This document shows positions 35,992-44,889 of a DNA stretch of 52,311 bases, in pieces. Every line of letters starts with the position of its first letter. Position 1 is the first letter of the stretch. The translations under genes were made by a program, and so were the position numbers. The DNA is from Chthoniobacteraceae bacterium (lineage in GTDB: Bacteria > Verrucomicrobiota > Verrucomicrobiia > Chthoniobacterales > Chthoniobacteraceae). The notes beneath the pieces are model-generated. The model did not search any database, was not told the origin of the DNA, and was given only the letters and a program-made list of their open reading frames with translations. The stretch covers positions 1 to 52,311 of the forward strand of contig CANJPY010000026.1 of assembly GCA_947476255.1 (NCBI GenBank), read 5' to 3'.

Positions 35992-38949
35992 ATGAAAACA
36001 TTTGTTTTGCTTGGTCTTTTGCTTCGGCTCACGGCTGGTTTTGCGTCTGCGGACCCGACTGAATTGCCTTCTGTCGGGGAGGCCGGAGGGCCCCGCTGGA
36101 TCTGGTCCCAAGGCAAGGTGACTGCGGAAGCCTTTTTTGAGCGTGAGTTTGTGCTGATGTCGCCGGCGGCGAGTGCAAAGCTGAAGGTGGCCTGCGACAA
36201 CGGCTGCAAGGTGTTCTTAAACGGGAAGCTGGTTGTTACCAACGAAGACTGGAACAAACCCAGTACCTTGGAAGTGAAGGAGGGCTTGGTTGCCGGAGTC
36301 AACAAGGTGCGAGTGGAGGCGAAAAACGAGGGGGCAACCGCGGGGCTCCTTCTTTCGATGGAGGTGTCGTTGTTGGATGGCACTGGTCGTCGTCTCGAAA
36401 CAAACGGCACATGGTTGGCGGCAGCTGTGGCGGCCGGAGTATGGACGCCGGCGCAGGAGATCAAGGCCTATGGTGAAAAACCGTGGGGCAAGGTTTTTGA
36501 AATGGCACCGTCGGGCGTGAGCGGACCTGCTGGAATCAGGGTCCCGGAAGGGTTTCGTGTGGAGTCGCTGCACGCGCTCGGTGAAAAGGAGGGTTCTTGG
36601 GTGGCGATGTGTTCGGATCCAAAGGGCCGTTTGATCGCGTCTGATGTGAATGGGAAACTGGTGCGCATCACGCCCCCGCCCATCGGGGGAGATCCTGCCT
36701 CGACAAAAATCGAGCCGATTGAACTGGAGATTGGCTGTGCCAACGGTTTGCTGTGGGCGTTTGACAGTCTGTACGTGATGGTCTGTCGCGAAGGCGTTTA
36801 TGGCACGGGGTCCGGCGTGTACAAGGTTTCCGACACGAACGGGGACGATGTGTTGGACAAGGTGGAGTTGTTGCGGAAAATAAACGGTCAGGGCGACCAC
36901 GGGCCTCATGCCCTGTTGCTCACTCCCGGGGGCAAGAGCATCACCGTTGTCTGTGGAAATTCAACGCGACTGACGGAGATCCAGCACCATCAGGTGCCTC
37001 CCATTTGGAAGGACGATCTGGCGCTTCCCAAGATTGTGGGGCATGGGTTCATGCTCGGTTCGGGGGCGCCTGGCGGGTACATCGCAAGAATGTCGCCCGA
37101 CGGCAAGGACTGGACGCTGGTGTCTTCGGGGCTTCGCAACGAATACGATGGAGCCTACAATCGGGATGGAGAATTGTTCACGTACGACGCTGACATGGAA
37201 TGGGATTTGACTTTGCCTTGGTACAGGCCCACGCGGGTGTGCCATCTGGTGGACGGGGCGGATTTCGGATGGCGCAGTGTTTCCGGCAAGTGGCCCGAGG
37301 ACTACGCGGACTCGCTTCCTCCGGTGGTCAACGTGGGGAGAGGCAGTCCGACGGGGATGGTGTTTGGTTATGGCGCGAAGTTTCCCGCGCGTTATCAGGA
37401 GTCGTTGTTCATAGCGGACTGGACCTTTGGAAAACTGTATGCGGTTCACCTGCGGGAGCAGGGGGCGTCTTACGGGGCGGATTTGGAGGTTTTTGCGGAG
37501 GGGAAGCCGCTTCCACTCACGGACCTTGTGGTTGGCCCGGAGGACGGCGCCTTGTATTTCACGGTTGGCTCGCGCAAGGGCAATAGTGCGCTGTACCGGA
37601 TAGTTTATGAGGGGAAAGAGAGCGTTGCAGAAGTGATCCCCAAGGGGAACCCGGAGGCGGCGGCGCTCCGCGCTCTGCGTCATAAGTTGGAAGAGAATTT
37701 TCATTCAAACGATGAAGGGTCTCTTGCTCTGGCTCTTGAAAATCTGGGGCATGCGGACCGGTTTATTCGATTTGCAGCCCGGACAGTTTTGGAGTTTCGG
37801 GATCCCTCGGAATGGGCCAAACGGGCGCTTGTGCTCTCCGATGCAAAGTCCTTGGTGCAGGTTTGTCTGGCCTTGTCGCGGCTTGAAAAAGCGGAGTACA
37901 AGGAAGCGGTATTGGCCAAATTAGGGGCTTTGGAATGGGGCAAACTAGAGGTGTCGACGCGGCTCGATGTGGTGCGCGCGCTGCAGGTCCTTTCCGTGCG
38001 GCTTGGAGATCCTGCGATGGAGGCCAGTGCGACGGTGCCGGTTGAGGCCACGCGAAAGGGGCTGCTGGATCGCCTGCATTCCATCGTGCCTTCTCCGGAG
38101 TCTCGGATTAATGCGGAGGCGTCTCAATTGTTGGTGCGTTGGGAATCCCCGCTGGCGACTGCAAAAATATACGATCTTTTTCAGAAAGCAGCCACGCAGG
38201 AAGAACAGGTGACGTACGGCGCGTGTCTGAGACTGCTGGTGGGCGGCTGGCCCAAAGTGGCGCGTGAGAATTATTTCCGCTGGTTCCTGCGCGAGGAATT
38301 TAACAAGCCGGGCAACCTCGGAAAGTTCATGGCTGACATCCGTAAAAACGCCGTGGAGTCTTTTGCGAAAGCCGAGCTGAGCGAGGAGGAGAGGGGCGCG
38401 TTGAAGACGGTTCTGGATGCAAAGCCGGAGTCTCGGCCTGCGCCGCCGGTGGCTTCCCGGTTGTTTGTCAAAAACTGGTCGACGACGGAACTGAGTGAGC
38501 GGGTCGCGCCGCTGCTCAAGAGAGAGCGTAATTTGGAGCGTGGTAAAACAATCTTTCGGGAAACGGGTTGTGCCGCATGTCACGCCTTCAAGGCAGAAGG
38601 CGGGGCAGTGGGGCCGGATCTGACTTTGTTGGGAGGGCGCTTTGGGTTGCAGGAGATCATCGAGAGCATTGTTGAGCCCAGCAAAGTCATCAGCGACCAG
38701 TACGGCACGGTGAATTTGTCGCTTAAAGATGGGAGCGTTCATCTTGGCCGTCTCGTGAACGAGGGACCAGATCTTGTTCAAATTCAGGAGAATCTATACG
38801 TGCCTTCCGATGTGAGGGATTTTGCGCGCAAGGAGATCCGCAAGATGGAGGCCTCGCCAATCTCGCTGATGCCGCCCGGATTGGTGAACACGTGTCATCC
38901 CGAGGAAGTCGCTGATTTGGTCGCATGGCTCCTGAGCGGGCTCAAATAG
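35992..38949 (+). CDS. PVC-type heme-binding CxxCH protein (TIGR02604/TIGR02603-like)
   Basis: 985 aa with a signal peptide (MKTFVLLGLLLRLTAGFASA). Residues about 30-150 look like a galactose-binding-type beta sandwich (CKVFLNGKLVV). Residues about 175-560 form a glucose/sorbosone-dehydrogenase-like propeller (membrane-bound dehydrogenase domain: PEGFRVESLHAL, GQGDHGPHALLLTPGG, GLRNEYDGAYNRDGELFTYD). About 570-800 is helical, HEAT-like. The C-terminal cytochrome c domain has ETGCAACHAFKAEGG (about 858-872) and a NTCHPEEVADLVAWLL end. Function in sugar or polymer oxidation in the periplasm is inferred. It is followed 49 bp later by the esterase fusion gene. Confidence 0.95.
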   Translation: MKTFVLLGLLLRLTAGFASADPTELPSVGEAGGPRWIWSQGKVTAEAFFEREFVLMSPAASAKLKVACDNGCKVFLNGKLVVTNEDWNKPSTLEVKEGLVAGVNKVRVEAKNEGATAGLLLSMEVSLLDGTGRRLETNGTWLAAAVAAGVWTPAQEIKAYGEKPWGKVFEMAPSGVSGPAGIRVPEGFRVESLHALGEKEGSWVAMCSDPKGRLIASDVNGKLVRITPPPIGGDPASTKIEPIELEIGCANGLLWAFDSLYVMVCREGVYGTGSGVYKVSDTNGDDVLDKVELLRKINGQGDHGPHALLLTPGGKSITVVCGNSTRLTEIQHHQVPPIWKDDLALPKIVGHGFMLGSGAPGGYIARMSPDGKDWTLVSSGLRNEYDGAYNRDGELFTYDADMEWDLTLPWYRPTRVCHLVDGADFGWRSVSGKWPEDYADSLPPVVNVGRGSPTGMVFGYGAKFPARYQESLFIADWTFGKLYAVHLREQGASYGADLEVFAEGKPLPLTDLVVGPEDGALYFTVGSRKGNSALYRIVYEGKESVAEVIPKGNPEAAALRALRHKLEENFHSNDEGSLALALENLGHADRFIRFAARTVLEFRDPSEWAKRALVLSDAKSLVQVCLALSRLEKAEYKEAVLAKLGALEWGKLEVSTRLDVVRALQVLSVRLGDPAMEASATVPVEATRKGLLDRLHSIVPSPESRINAEASQLLVRWESPLATAKIYDLFQKAATQEEQVTYGACLRLLVGGWPKVARENYFRWFLREEFNKPGNLGKFMADIRKNAVESFAKAELSEEERGALKTVLDAKPESRPAPPVASRLFVKNWSTTELSERVAPLLKRERNLERGKTIFRETGCAACHAFKAEGGAVGPDLTLLGGRFGLQEIIESIVEPSKVISDQYGTVNLSLKDGSVHLGRLVNEGPDLVQIQENLYVPSDVRDFARKEIRKMEASPISLMPPGLVNTCHPEEVADLVAWLLSGLK

Positions 38950-38998
38950 GAAATTGGGGGGCGATGTTGTTAAGGACTTTTTGAAGAGAGAGAAACTC

Positions 38999-41260
38999 AT
39001 GAACCACCTTGTTGTGAATTTACAAACTCACGCTCCCCGCCGCCTCCACCCGGGCCACTTTTGGTCTCTTGTGTCAACGGTTGCCGTACTGGCAGGTTGT
39101 TTGTCGCAGACTGTCCGTGCCGAGGACTGGGGCGGATATGCGATTGTTCCGGTGAGTGCGCAGGCTATGGCACTTGAGTTTTTGGATGCTGAACCGCACG
39201 AGGGTACGAGTGTAAGCATCGGCAGAAATGCCGGCACTGGGGCGCAGAAGTGGGGCCTCAGCGCACGGGACGGGGGTCTTTTTGTGATTCATCCACTCTC
39301 GAGTCCCTCCTTGGTTTTGAGCGTGGAGAAGGGGGGCGCGAAGAATGGGGCCCGCATCGTGCTGGAAAAGGAGAGTGGGCAGGACTCGCAATTGTGGGCG
39401 CTCAAGAAGCAGGAGAACGGGAGTTACAATCTTGTGCCCAGGAACGCGCCGGAGATGGGCATGGATTTGAATGGTGGTGTGCAAGTGCTTGGGGCGAAAG
39501 TGGATTTGTGGCAGAATTCGGGAGGGGACGCTCATCTTCAGTGGATGATCAGGCCGCTTGCCGGGAGTCAGGTGCAGTCCGCGCCAAGCGCGGTGGCAGC
39601 CCCGAAATACGAACCGCCCGCGGTGAAGGAGGAGGAGATTCTTCAAGGGGTGGTGAAGCAGTTATCGTTTACGCAAAGCAGAGTGTTCCCTGGGACGGTG
39701 CGCGAGGTGACCGTGTTCATTCCAGCGCAGTATGACGGCGCAAAGCCGGCATGTGTGTATGTGAAGACGGATGGTTACAACCCGCGTGAAAAAACTCTCA
39801 TGGAGCGGATGATTGCTGGCAAAGAGATGCCGGTCACCGTGGGGGTGTTTGTACGACCGGGGGAATTGCCGGCACCCATGAAGGGGACTTTGGGCAGGCG
39901 CAATCGAGACTTTGAATATGACGCTGTGAACGATCACAACGTGCGATTTCTCGAGGAAGAACTGCTTCCGTTTATCTCCAAGGAATTGAAGCTGAATCTT
40001 TCCACCGACGGGAACGACCGGTGTATGTCGGGGGGGAGCAGTGGCGGCATAGCGGCGTTCACTGCGGCTTGGCACCGCCCGGAGGCGTTTAGTCGTGTGT
40101 ATGCCGCCAGTGGGAGTTGGGTCGCTTTTCGGGGCGGACACGAGTTTCCGACAATGGTGCGGAAGTTTGAGGCGAAGCCCATCCGAGCGTTTTTAACAAC
40201 AGCAACGCGGGATATGGAAAACTGTGCGGGCGACTGGTTTCTTGTAGATCAGGAAATGGACAAGGCGTTGAAGTTTTCTGGGTACGACTATCAGTATCGG
40301 GTGATTGAGGGCCGACACGTGGCGGGTTACATGGAGAACTGGCAGGAGGCGATGGCCTTCTTATGGCGCGGATGGCCTGAGCGCGTGAAGGCGGGGGCAA
40401 GCGCGCCCCGTGCTCAAGATGTGCTAGTGGCTGCGGAGGGATGGCAACTGGTGGCGGAGGGGTTTAAGAGCACGCGCGGGCCCTCGTGTAATGCGCGGGG
40501 AGAGGTGTTTTTTGCCGACACCACGAACGACAAAATCCACCGCATTGAGCTCGATGGGACGGTGAAGGAATTTGCGACTGAGACGGGCGCGGCCCACTGT
40601 GTGAGTGTGGGGGTTGACGGCAAGGTGTACACCATCTCCGAAAAGAGTGGAGTTCTCAAGAGCTACGAAGCGAGTGGGGCGGGGAGTGTGGTCATGGGCG
40701 ATATTTACGGACACTCACTCTTTGCGCGCCCGGACGGGAGCTTGTATGTGACCACGAATGGGGACAAAGGAGCGGACAACGGGAGCCTTTGGCTTGTGAA
40801 GGAGGGTAAGAAGACGCTTGTGGATAAGGGTATAAAATTCGCCACGGGCATGGCCTGTCGCCCAGACCAATGGCTCCTAGCCGTAGCGGAGGGGCACTCG
40901 AAATGGGCCTACAGCTATCAGATCAAAGAAGATGGTACACTGGTGCACAGGGAGCGTTTTTTCACACTGCATGTTGCGGATTGGGACGACGATGCCGGCC
41001 CTGAGTCTTTATGTTACGCTCTGGAAGGGCAGTTGTTCGCGGCGACCCGCAGTGGTGTGCAGATTTGTGCGGATGACGGACCAACACAGGTTATTTTGCC
41101 CGTGCCGAACAGGGCCCGTGTAACAGGTGTGTGCCTGGGTGGGAGAGACATGGACACGCTTTTTGCTTTTTGTGGAGACCGGATTTGGAAGCGGAAGGTA
41201 AGGGTGCACGCGATGGGAGTTTTTACTCCCTGGACCAAGGTGAAAGGGACCGCGCTGTAG
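38999..41260 (+). CDS. Exported ricin-lectin + esterase + SMP-30-like fusion
   Basis: 753 aa from MNHLVVNLQTHAPRRLHP; the first 40 residues hold a signal sequence ending ...TVRAED. About 45-190 is a beta-trefoil of ricin B type with repeated QLWALKK and MDLNGGVQV strands, likely sugar-binding. About 205-470 is an alpha/beta-hydrolase of the enterochelin-esterase (FES) type: nucleophile elbow CMSGGSSGGIAAF with the Ser near 347, and catalytic His in EGRHVAGYM. About 485-745 is an SMP-30/gluconolactonase-like propeller (GEVFFADTTNDKIHRI, DGSLYVTTNG). Esterase+SMP-30 fusions are known in PVC genomes; the lectin module at the front is less usual. Probably acts on acetylated or feruloylated polysaccharide. 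Confidence 0.9.
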   Translation: MNHLVVNLQTHAPRRLHPGHFWSLVSTVAVLAGCLSQTVRAEDWGGYAIVPVSAQAMALEFLDAEPHEGTSVSIGRNAGTGAQKWGLSARDGGLFVIHPLSSPSLVLSVEKGGAKNGARIVLEKESGQDSQLWALKKQENGSYNLVPRNAPEMGMDLNGGVQVLGAKVDLWQNSGGDAHLQWMIRPLAGSQVQSAPSAVAAPKYEPPAVKEEEILQGVVKQLSFTQSRVFPGTVREVTVFIPAQYDGAKPACVYVKTDGYNPREKTLMERMIAGKEMPVTVGVFVRPGELPAPMKGTLGRRNRDFEYDAVNDHNVRFLEEELLPFISKELKLNLSTDGNDRCMSGGSSGGIAAFTAAWHRPEAFSRVYAASGSWVAFRGGHEFPTMVRKFEAKPIRAFLTTATRDMENCAGDWFLVDQEMDKALKFSGYDYQYRVIEGRHVAGYMENWQEAMAFLWRGWPERVKAGASAPRAQDVLVAAEGWQLVAEGFKSTRGPSCNARGEVFFADTTNDKIHRIELDGTVKEFATETGAAHCVSVGVDGKVYTISEKSGVLKSYEASGAGSVVMGDIYGHSLFARPDGSLYVTTNGDKGADNGSLWLVKEGKKTLVDKGIKFATGMACRPDQWLLAVAEGHSKWAYSYQIKEDGTLVHRERFFTLHVADWDDDAGPESLCYALEGQLFAATRSGVQICADDGPTQVILPVPNRARVTGVCLGGRDMDTLFAFCGDRIWKRKVRVHAMGVFTPWTKVKGTAL

Positions 41261-41558
41261 CAGGTTCCTGATAAGCTGTCTCTTGGGCTTGTTCGCGGGC
41301 GGTTTTTCCGCGTCAGGATGAACCCAAGCCAGCGCCTTGCTCTCGTCTTTATTTGAAAGCGAGCGCACTGGTTTTTGATGCAATAAAGGGAGGCTTCGTT
41401 TTTGGCAGTCGGCCGGGCGGTCGGCGGCCAAAATCCAAGGAGCCATTTGCCGTTCGACATAAATATTTCAATTTATGAAATAAACTTGCTAATTTGGGCC
41501 CCCATTTTGTTAGATGAAGCATTCGTGTAGCTTTCATCTTAAGCATCCCCCTAGTTGT
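41261..41558. other. Intergenic stretch with inverted repeats
   Basis: No gene. It contains an imperfect hairpin at 41399-41433 with TTTTGGC and GCCAAAA outer arms and a CGGCC/GGTCG inner stem, and an AT-rich inverted repeat ATTTCA-ATTTA-TGAAAT at 41465-41481, which lies 78-94 bp before the start of the next gene and may be an operator. Confidence 0.45.
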
Positions 41559-43301
41559 ATGAAATTATCAGGGTATAAACTGAAGAGACTTCTTCAAATG
41601 GCGGGCTTTGTCCTGTCTGTATTACCCTCGAATCAACTGGTATACGCGATTCTACCGCCGCCGTTGCCGCCGCCGCCGCCATTGCCGCTGCCGCCCCCAT
41701 TGCCGCTGCCGCCGCCATTGCCACTGCCGCCACCATTGCCGCTGCCGCCGCCATTGCCGCTGCCGCCGCCATTGCCACTGCCGCCGCCATTGCCACTGCC
41801 GCCCCCATTGCCGCTGCCGCCCCCATTGCCGCTGCCGCCGCCATTGCCGTTGCCGCCGCCATTGCCGCTGCCGCCGCCATTGCCGCTGCCGCCACCGTTG
41901 CCGTTGCCGCCGCCATTGCCACCGCCTGTTGTTATATGTGCACCGTCGAGGCTTGCAATGCTTTCGCAAATCGTTGTCAATCAGCCGGCTCCTGCTTTAG
42001 TTGCTCCTGCTTTAGTTGCTCCTGTTCTGGCTCCTGTTCTGGCTCCTGTTCTGGCTCCTGTTCTGGCTCCTGTGAACGCTCAAAAGTCTCCGATGCAAGC
42101 TTCGAGTGCGGCGCCCTTGAGCAAGCAGCTCGTTTTCTTGGTACAACCAAAATCACTGACAGTGGTGAGCGGTAGTGCGCTTGAAGTTCCCGTTGCGGTG
42201 GATGCTGCTGTTTCGGCCCTCTCAACTTCATATAATCTACTCCCAGTGTTGTCCAAGGGATCTTATGGGCTTTCTGTTTTGGAGGGGCCGATTCCGGTTG
42301 GAGGGGCGTTCCAGATACCGCTTGCAAAGGTAAAATCAGCGGGGAAATACGCAATCAAGGTCACTCGGATTTTTTCGGACGGATCCTCGGTTTCATCGGT
42401 TTCCAATGCGTTTGATATCAGACTTTTGAGTTGGGAGGCTGTGGCAGGGACGTATGAGGGATTGATTGCAGACAAGACTCGCTTGGGATCTGTGGATGGC
42501 GCTGCCTACAGGGGCTTTATTTCGTTTTCTATTGCTCGGGGCGGGGGCGTCAGTGGGCGTTTAAATTACGATGAAGCGGTGGACGTTTCGGTTGCTCCTC
42601 GGTCTTGTGCGGTGGCGTACAAGCCCGTCACAAAGGCGCTGCTGGGTTCCTTTACGGCTTCGAGTTCCGCGCCCCTAAAGTTTGTATTCACACCCGCGCC
42701 GAATACTCAAAGGCCTGGAGATCGGCAGGTTGTTTCAGCGGAATTGGATTTTCAGAAGACGCCCGCTTCCCTTCGTGTGACGGTCACCGATAACGCCTCC
42801 CAAACTTCGATTCGACATCCTGAACCCTTGGTTTGTATTGCGGAGGGCCTGTCAAAAGCCACCGACAGGGCGGATAGTGACAAAACCGGTGGGGCTTGCA
42901 GTTACATTTTGTCGGCTCAAGCGCCGGAAAATGGGAAAGTTTTGGTGCAGGTGACGCCGCTTGGAAAAGTCACGTGGGTGACTCGACTCGCGAGTTACAC
43001 TGGTGGAGGAAGTGCCTCGTTAAGGCCAGTGGATGCAGTGCATGCGGTGGCCTCGTTGTATGAAGCCCGGAGCTCCCCCGCCAAGAACATGTTGGATTCG
43101 GTGAGTCTGTTGGGGCAGTTGGTATTTGGCTCCGAAGGGAACGGTGCGGCCCGGACCTGTGGATTTGATCCCAGTGTGCTCTCAGGCCGCTTGGAGAAAC
43201 GGCAGTCGCGGGTTAACCAAGACGGGACAGTCTTGAGTTTTGATCCGAATGCCGGAAACAGTATGAGTGTGGAGCTTTTGGAATTTAACTCCGCCGAGTA
43301 G
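41559..43301 (+). CDS. Exported repeat-rich protein with Leu-Pro repeats
   Basis: 580 aa from MKLSGYKLKRLLQMAGFVLS, which gives a signal peptide ending ...NQLVYA; an ATG 45 bp upstream (41514) is possible. Directly after the signal come about 13 copies of LPLPPP (residues about 35-125), then an APVLAPVL repeat (about 145-172). The rest is beta-rich and has two copies of a verrucomicrobial-looking module: AVAGTYEGLI...GFISFSIARGGGVSGRL (about 310-345) and CSYILSAQAPENGKVLV with LLGQLVFGSEGNG (about 448-525). A surface or outer-membrane-linked role with a proline-rich stalk is inferred. The stop codon lies inside a 21-bp tandem repeat. Confidence 0.82.
   Translation: MKLSGYKLKRLLQMAGFVLSVLPSNQLVYAILPPPLPPPPPLPLPPPLPLPPPLPLPPPLPLPPPLPLPPPLPLPPPLPLPPPLPLPPPLPLPPPLPLPPPLPLPPPLPLPPPLPLPPPLPPPVVICAPSRLAMLSQIVVNQPAPALVAPALVAPVLAPVLAPVLAPVLAPVNAQKSPMQASSAAPLSKQLVFLVQPKSLTVVSGSALEVPVAVDAAVSALSTSYNLLPVLSKGSYGLSVLEGPIPVGGAFQIPLAKVKSAGKYAIKVTRIFSDGSSVSSVSNAFDIRLLSWEAVAGTYEGLIADKTRLGSVDGAAYRGFISFSIARGGGVSGRLNYDEAVDVSVAPRSCAVAYKPVTKALLGSFTASSSAPLKFVFTPAPNTQRPGDRQVVSAELDFQKTPASLRVTVTDNASQTSIRHPEPLVCIAEGLSKATDRADSDKTGGACSYILSAQAPENGKVLVQVTPLGKVTWVTRLASYTGGGSASLRPVDAVHAVASLYEARSSPAKNMLDSVSLLGQLVFGSEGNGAARTCGFDPSVLSGRLEKRQSRVNQDGTVLSFDPNAGNSMSVELLEFNSAE
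41655..41932. repeat. 18-bp minisatellite encoding LPLPPP
   Basis: About 13 units of an 18-bp sequence built on CCATTGCCGCTGCCGCCG with scattered third-position changes. Because 18 is a multiple of three and the unit lacks stops, several frames on both strands stay open through it (Gly/Asn/Ser-rich, Ala/Met-rich and Arg/Cys-rich), and these are artefacts. Confidence 0.95.
41990..42073. repeat. 15-bp and 12-bp direct repeats encoding ALVAP and APVL
   Basis: Two copies of GCTCCTGCTTTAGTT followed by four copies of GCTCCTGTTCTG, in frame with the exported repeat protein. Confidence 0.9.
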
Positions 43302-43392
43302 AGGGCCTACTCCGCCGAGTAGAGGGCCTACTCCGCCGAGTAGAGGGCCTACTCCGCCGAGTAGAGGGCCTACTCCGCCGAGTAGAGGGCCT
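43288..43392 (+). repeat. Five 21-bp tandem repeats, each a hairpin, overlapping a stop codon
   Basis: Exactly five identical 21-bp units (ACTCCGCCGAGTAGAGGGCC plus T). The first unit encodes the last residues and the TAG stop of the upstream gene; each later unit repeats the TAG in the same frame. Across each junction the sequence CTACTC-CGCC-GAGTAG forms a 6-bp stem with a CGCC loop, so the transcript carries a row of four full hairpins and one partial. No T-run follows. Confidence 0.95.
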
Positions 43393-43482
43393 GGCCGTCT
43401 CTGTTTTTTCAAAGCTTTTGGAGAGCTGTTCACGTTTTCGATTCTCTGTGGAAGGCCGTGTCACCGGAGTTAGCGGAAGACG

Positions 43483-44427
43483 TTATGGGGCGGTGGTGAA
43501 CTTCTTCCAGAGGCTCTCGAGTTTGTCCAACTGGGGCAAACCGGAGTGCACATAAAGTGCGTATTTTAATTTAAGAGGCTGGTTAGGTTCGATCGTAACA
43601 GGGTTTCCAAAAGTGAGCGCAGCCCCCATCCAGCCGTCGTCTCTGACATGAAAAGGCACTGGATAGTTTGGATTTAAAGGGTGATCAAAAATGGTGATGC
43701 CTTCCTGGCTTTGGTTTGTGATGGGGCCGGAATAATCCGCCCAGCGCGCTTTTTTACGAAAGCAGCCAAGTTCGTCCACGCCTCCTTCGGAGTTTTGAAT
43801 GGTACCGCCACCATCCTTGACCCCAATGCTTTTTGCCATCCGGACGCCAAGCATTCCGAAGGCTGTGTCCCCAAGGTGTACGGGGTGTTTGACGGGAGTG
43901 AGTTCGATATCGAGAAAGAGCATCCATTCTCCGTTTTCGAGCGGTGCAACAGTCGTGTTGCGTTTTTCTTCCAGCAATTCCACGCCCTCGCTCGTGCGCC
44001 AACTAGAGACTGTTTGTACGCTTGCTGCGGTGTCTCCGTCCGTGAGCTTTTGTACGCGCTTGTGGACGATATGCGCACCGCTGGTATCTGCCCAAAAGCT
44101 GACGCCATTGACATTCGCGTGTGAGATCCAGACTGAGTTGTGATGGCTGTGGCTGACTGGATCGTGAGGGTGTCCCATCCTAGTCAAAGAGATGCCTGAA
44201 GGACCGTTGAGTGGAAACAAAAACGGGCGTTGTTGTGTTGGGCCGAAATAAAGGCGGGTGAGTTCTTTGCGATCAAACGCAAAGGAAACCTGTTCCTGGG
44301 GCAGAGGGATTGCCTGCACCCGTGGCACGGGTTTCGGTTCGCCCGCGTCGAGGCGCGCGTGCAGGGGCACATGGAGGACTGCAATGCCCCCTAGTGCGTA
44401 GTGGAGGATGCTTGTCCAGTTTCGCAC
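43483..44427 (-). CDS. DUF6807 (PmoA-like) protein
   Basis: 314 aa from a GTG at 44425-44427. The family pattern is clear: RPFLFPLNGPSGISLTRMG (about 67-85), SHSHHNSVWISHANVNGVSFW (about 92-112) with a His cluster, and GPITNQSQEGITIFDHPLNPN (about 235-255). Despite the old 'methane oxygenase PmoA' label these are not methane monooxygenase subunits; they are common near oxidoreductases and exported sugar enzymes in PVC bacteria. An N-terminal hydrophobic stretch may act as a signal. Last gene after gspG (30 bp gap) on the same strand. Confidence 0.88.
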   Translation of the reverse strand: MRNWTSILHYALGGIAVLHVPLHARLDAGEPKPVPRVQAIPLPQEQVSFAFDRKELTRLYFGPTQQRPFLFPLNGPSGISLTRMGHPHDPVSHSHHNSVWISHANVNGVSFWADTSGAHIVHKRVQKLTDGDTAASVQTVSSWRTSEGVELLEEKRNTTVAPLENGEWMLFLDIELTPVKHPVHLGDTAFGMLGVRMAKSIGVKDGGGTIQNSEGGVDELGCFRKKARWADYSGPITNQSQEGITIFDHPLNPNYPVPFHVRDDGWMGAALTFGNPVTIEPNQPLKLKYALYVHSGLPQLDKLESLWKKFTTAP

Positions 44428-44457
44428 AAGAAAATGGAGCGTCTGAGGATCTGTTGA

Positions 44458-44889
44458 CTACTGCTTTTTCCAATTGCCGATATCGTCCTCGGTTCCAGGG
44501 ATACGGTCCTTGCCAGCCGAGAAAAGATCGTACCCGTCAGAGTTGCGTCTTCCTGGAGCGGCATATTGGTATTCCATGCCCCATGGGTCCATCGGGACTT
44601 CCTTTAAAAGCTGGCGCCAGTTGCGGGGCGCGGGTTGGGAAGAGGGTTGTGAGACAAGAGCCTTGAGCCCCTGTTCGGAACTTGGAGGAAAACCGTTCAT
44701 GCTTTCGTAAACCATGAGCTGGGTTTGAATGGTTTGGAGGTCGCTTTTGATTTTCGTGTCCTTGGCAACGCCCAAGTTGTCACCCAAGGTGTAAGCGGCG
44801 ACGCCGGCAAGCAGGCCGATGATCATAACGACCATCATGATTTCGATGAGAGTGAAGCCGGAGCGGAGACGGAGTGAGGAGCGGTGCAT
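44458..44889 (-). CDS. gspG: Type II secretion major pseudopilin
   Basis: 143 aa. Prepilin peptidase site RSG/FTLIEIMMVVMI with Gly11 before the cut and Glu at +5, then a hydrophobic helix to about residue 34. The GspG C-terminal features are present: NGFPPSSEQGLKAL, DPWGMEYQYAAPG, and a calcium-site-like DLFSAGKDRIPGTEDDI. GspG polymerises into the pseudopilus that pushes proteins through the outer membrane. Same strand as an unknown exported protein and gspF. Its leader is a 41-nt pure pyrimidine stretch on the mRNA. Confidence 0.95.
   Translation of the reverse strand: MHRSSLRLRSGFTLIEIMMVVMIIGLLAGVAAYTLGDNLGVAKDTKIKSDLQTIQTQLMVYESMNGFPPSSEQGLKALVSQPSSQPAPRNWRQLLKEVPMDPWGMEYQYAAPGRRNSDGYDLFSAGKDRIPGTEDDIGNWKKQ

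Noticed and set aside
41633..41980. Minus-strand Gly/Asn/Ser-rich frame and other long frames through the 18-bp repeat
   Set aside because: They are by-products of a stop-free 18-bp repeat. The plus-strand LPLPPP frame has a signal peptide and a long non-repeat body.
41655..43392. CRISPR array
   Set aside because: The repeats are directly tandem without unique spacers, and no cas gene is present.
43267..43473. Plus-strand frame with TPPSRGP repeats after a shift at 43288
   Set aside because: No start signal, and it needs a frameshift out of the upstream gene. It is explained by the 21-bp repeat.
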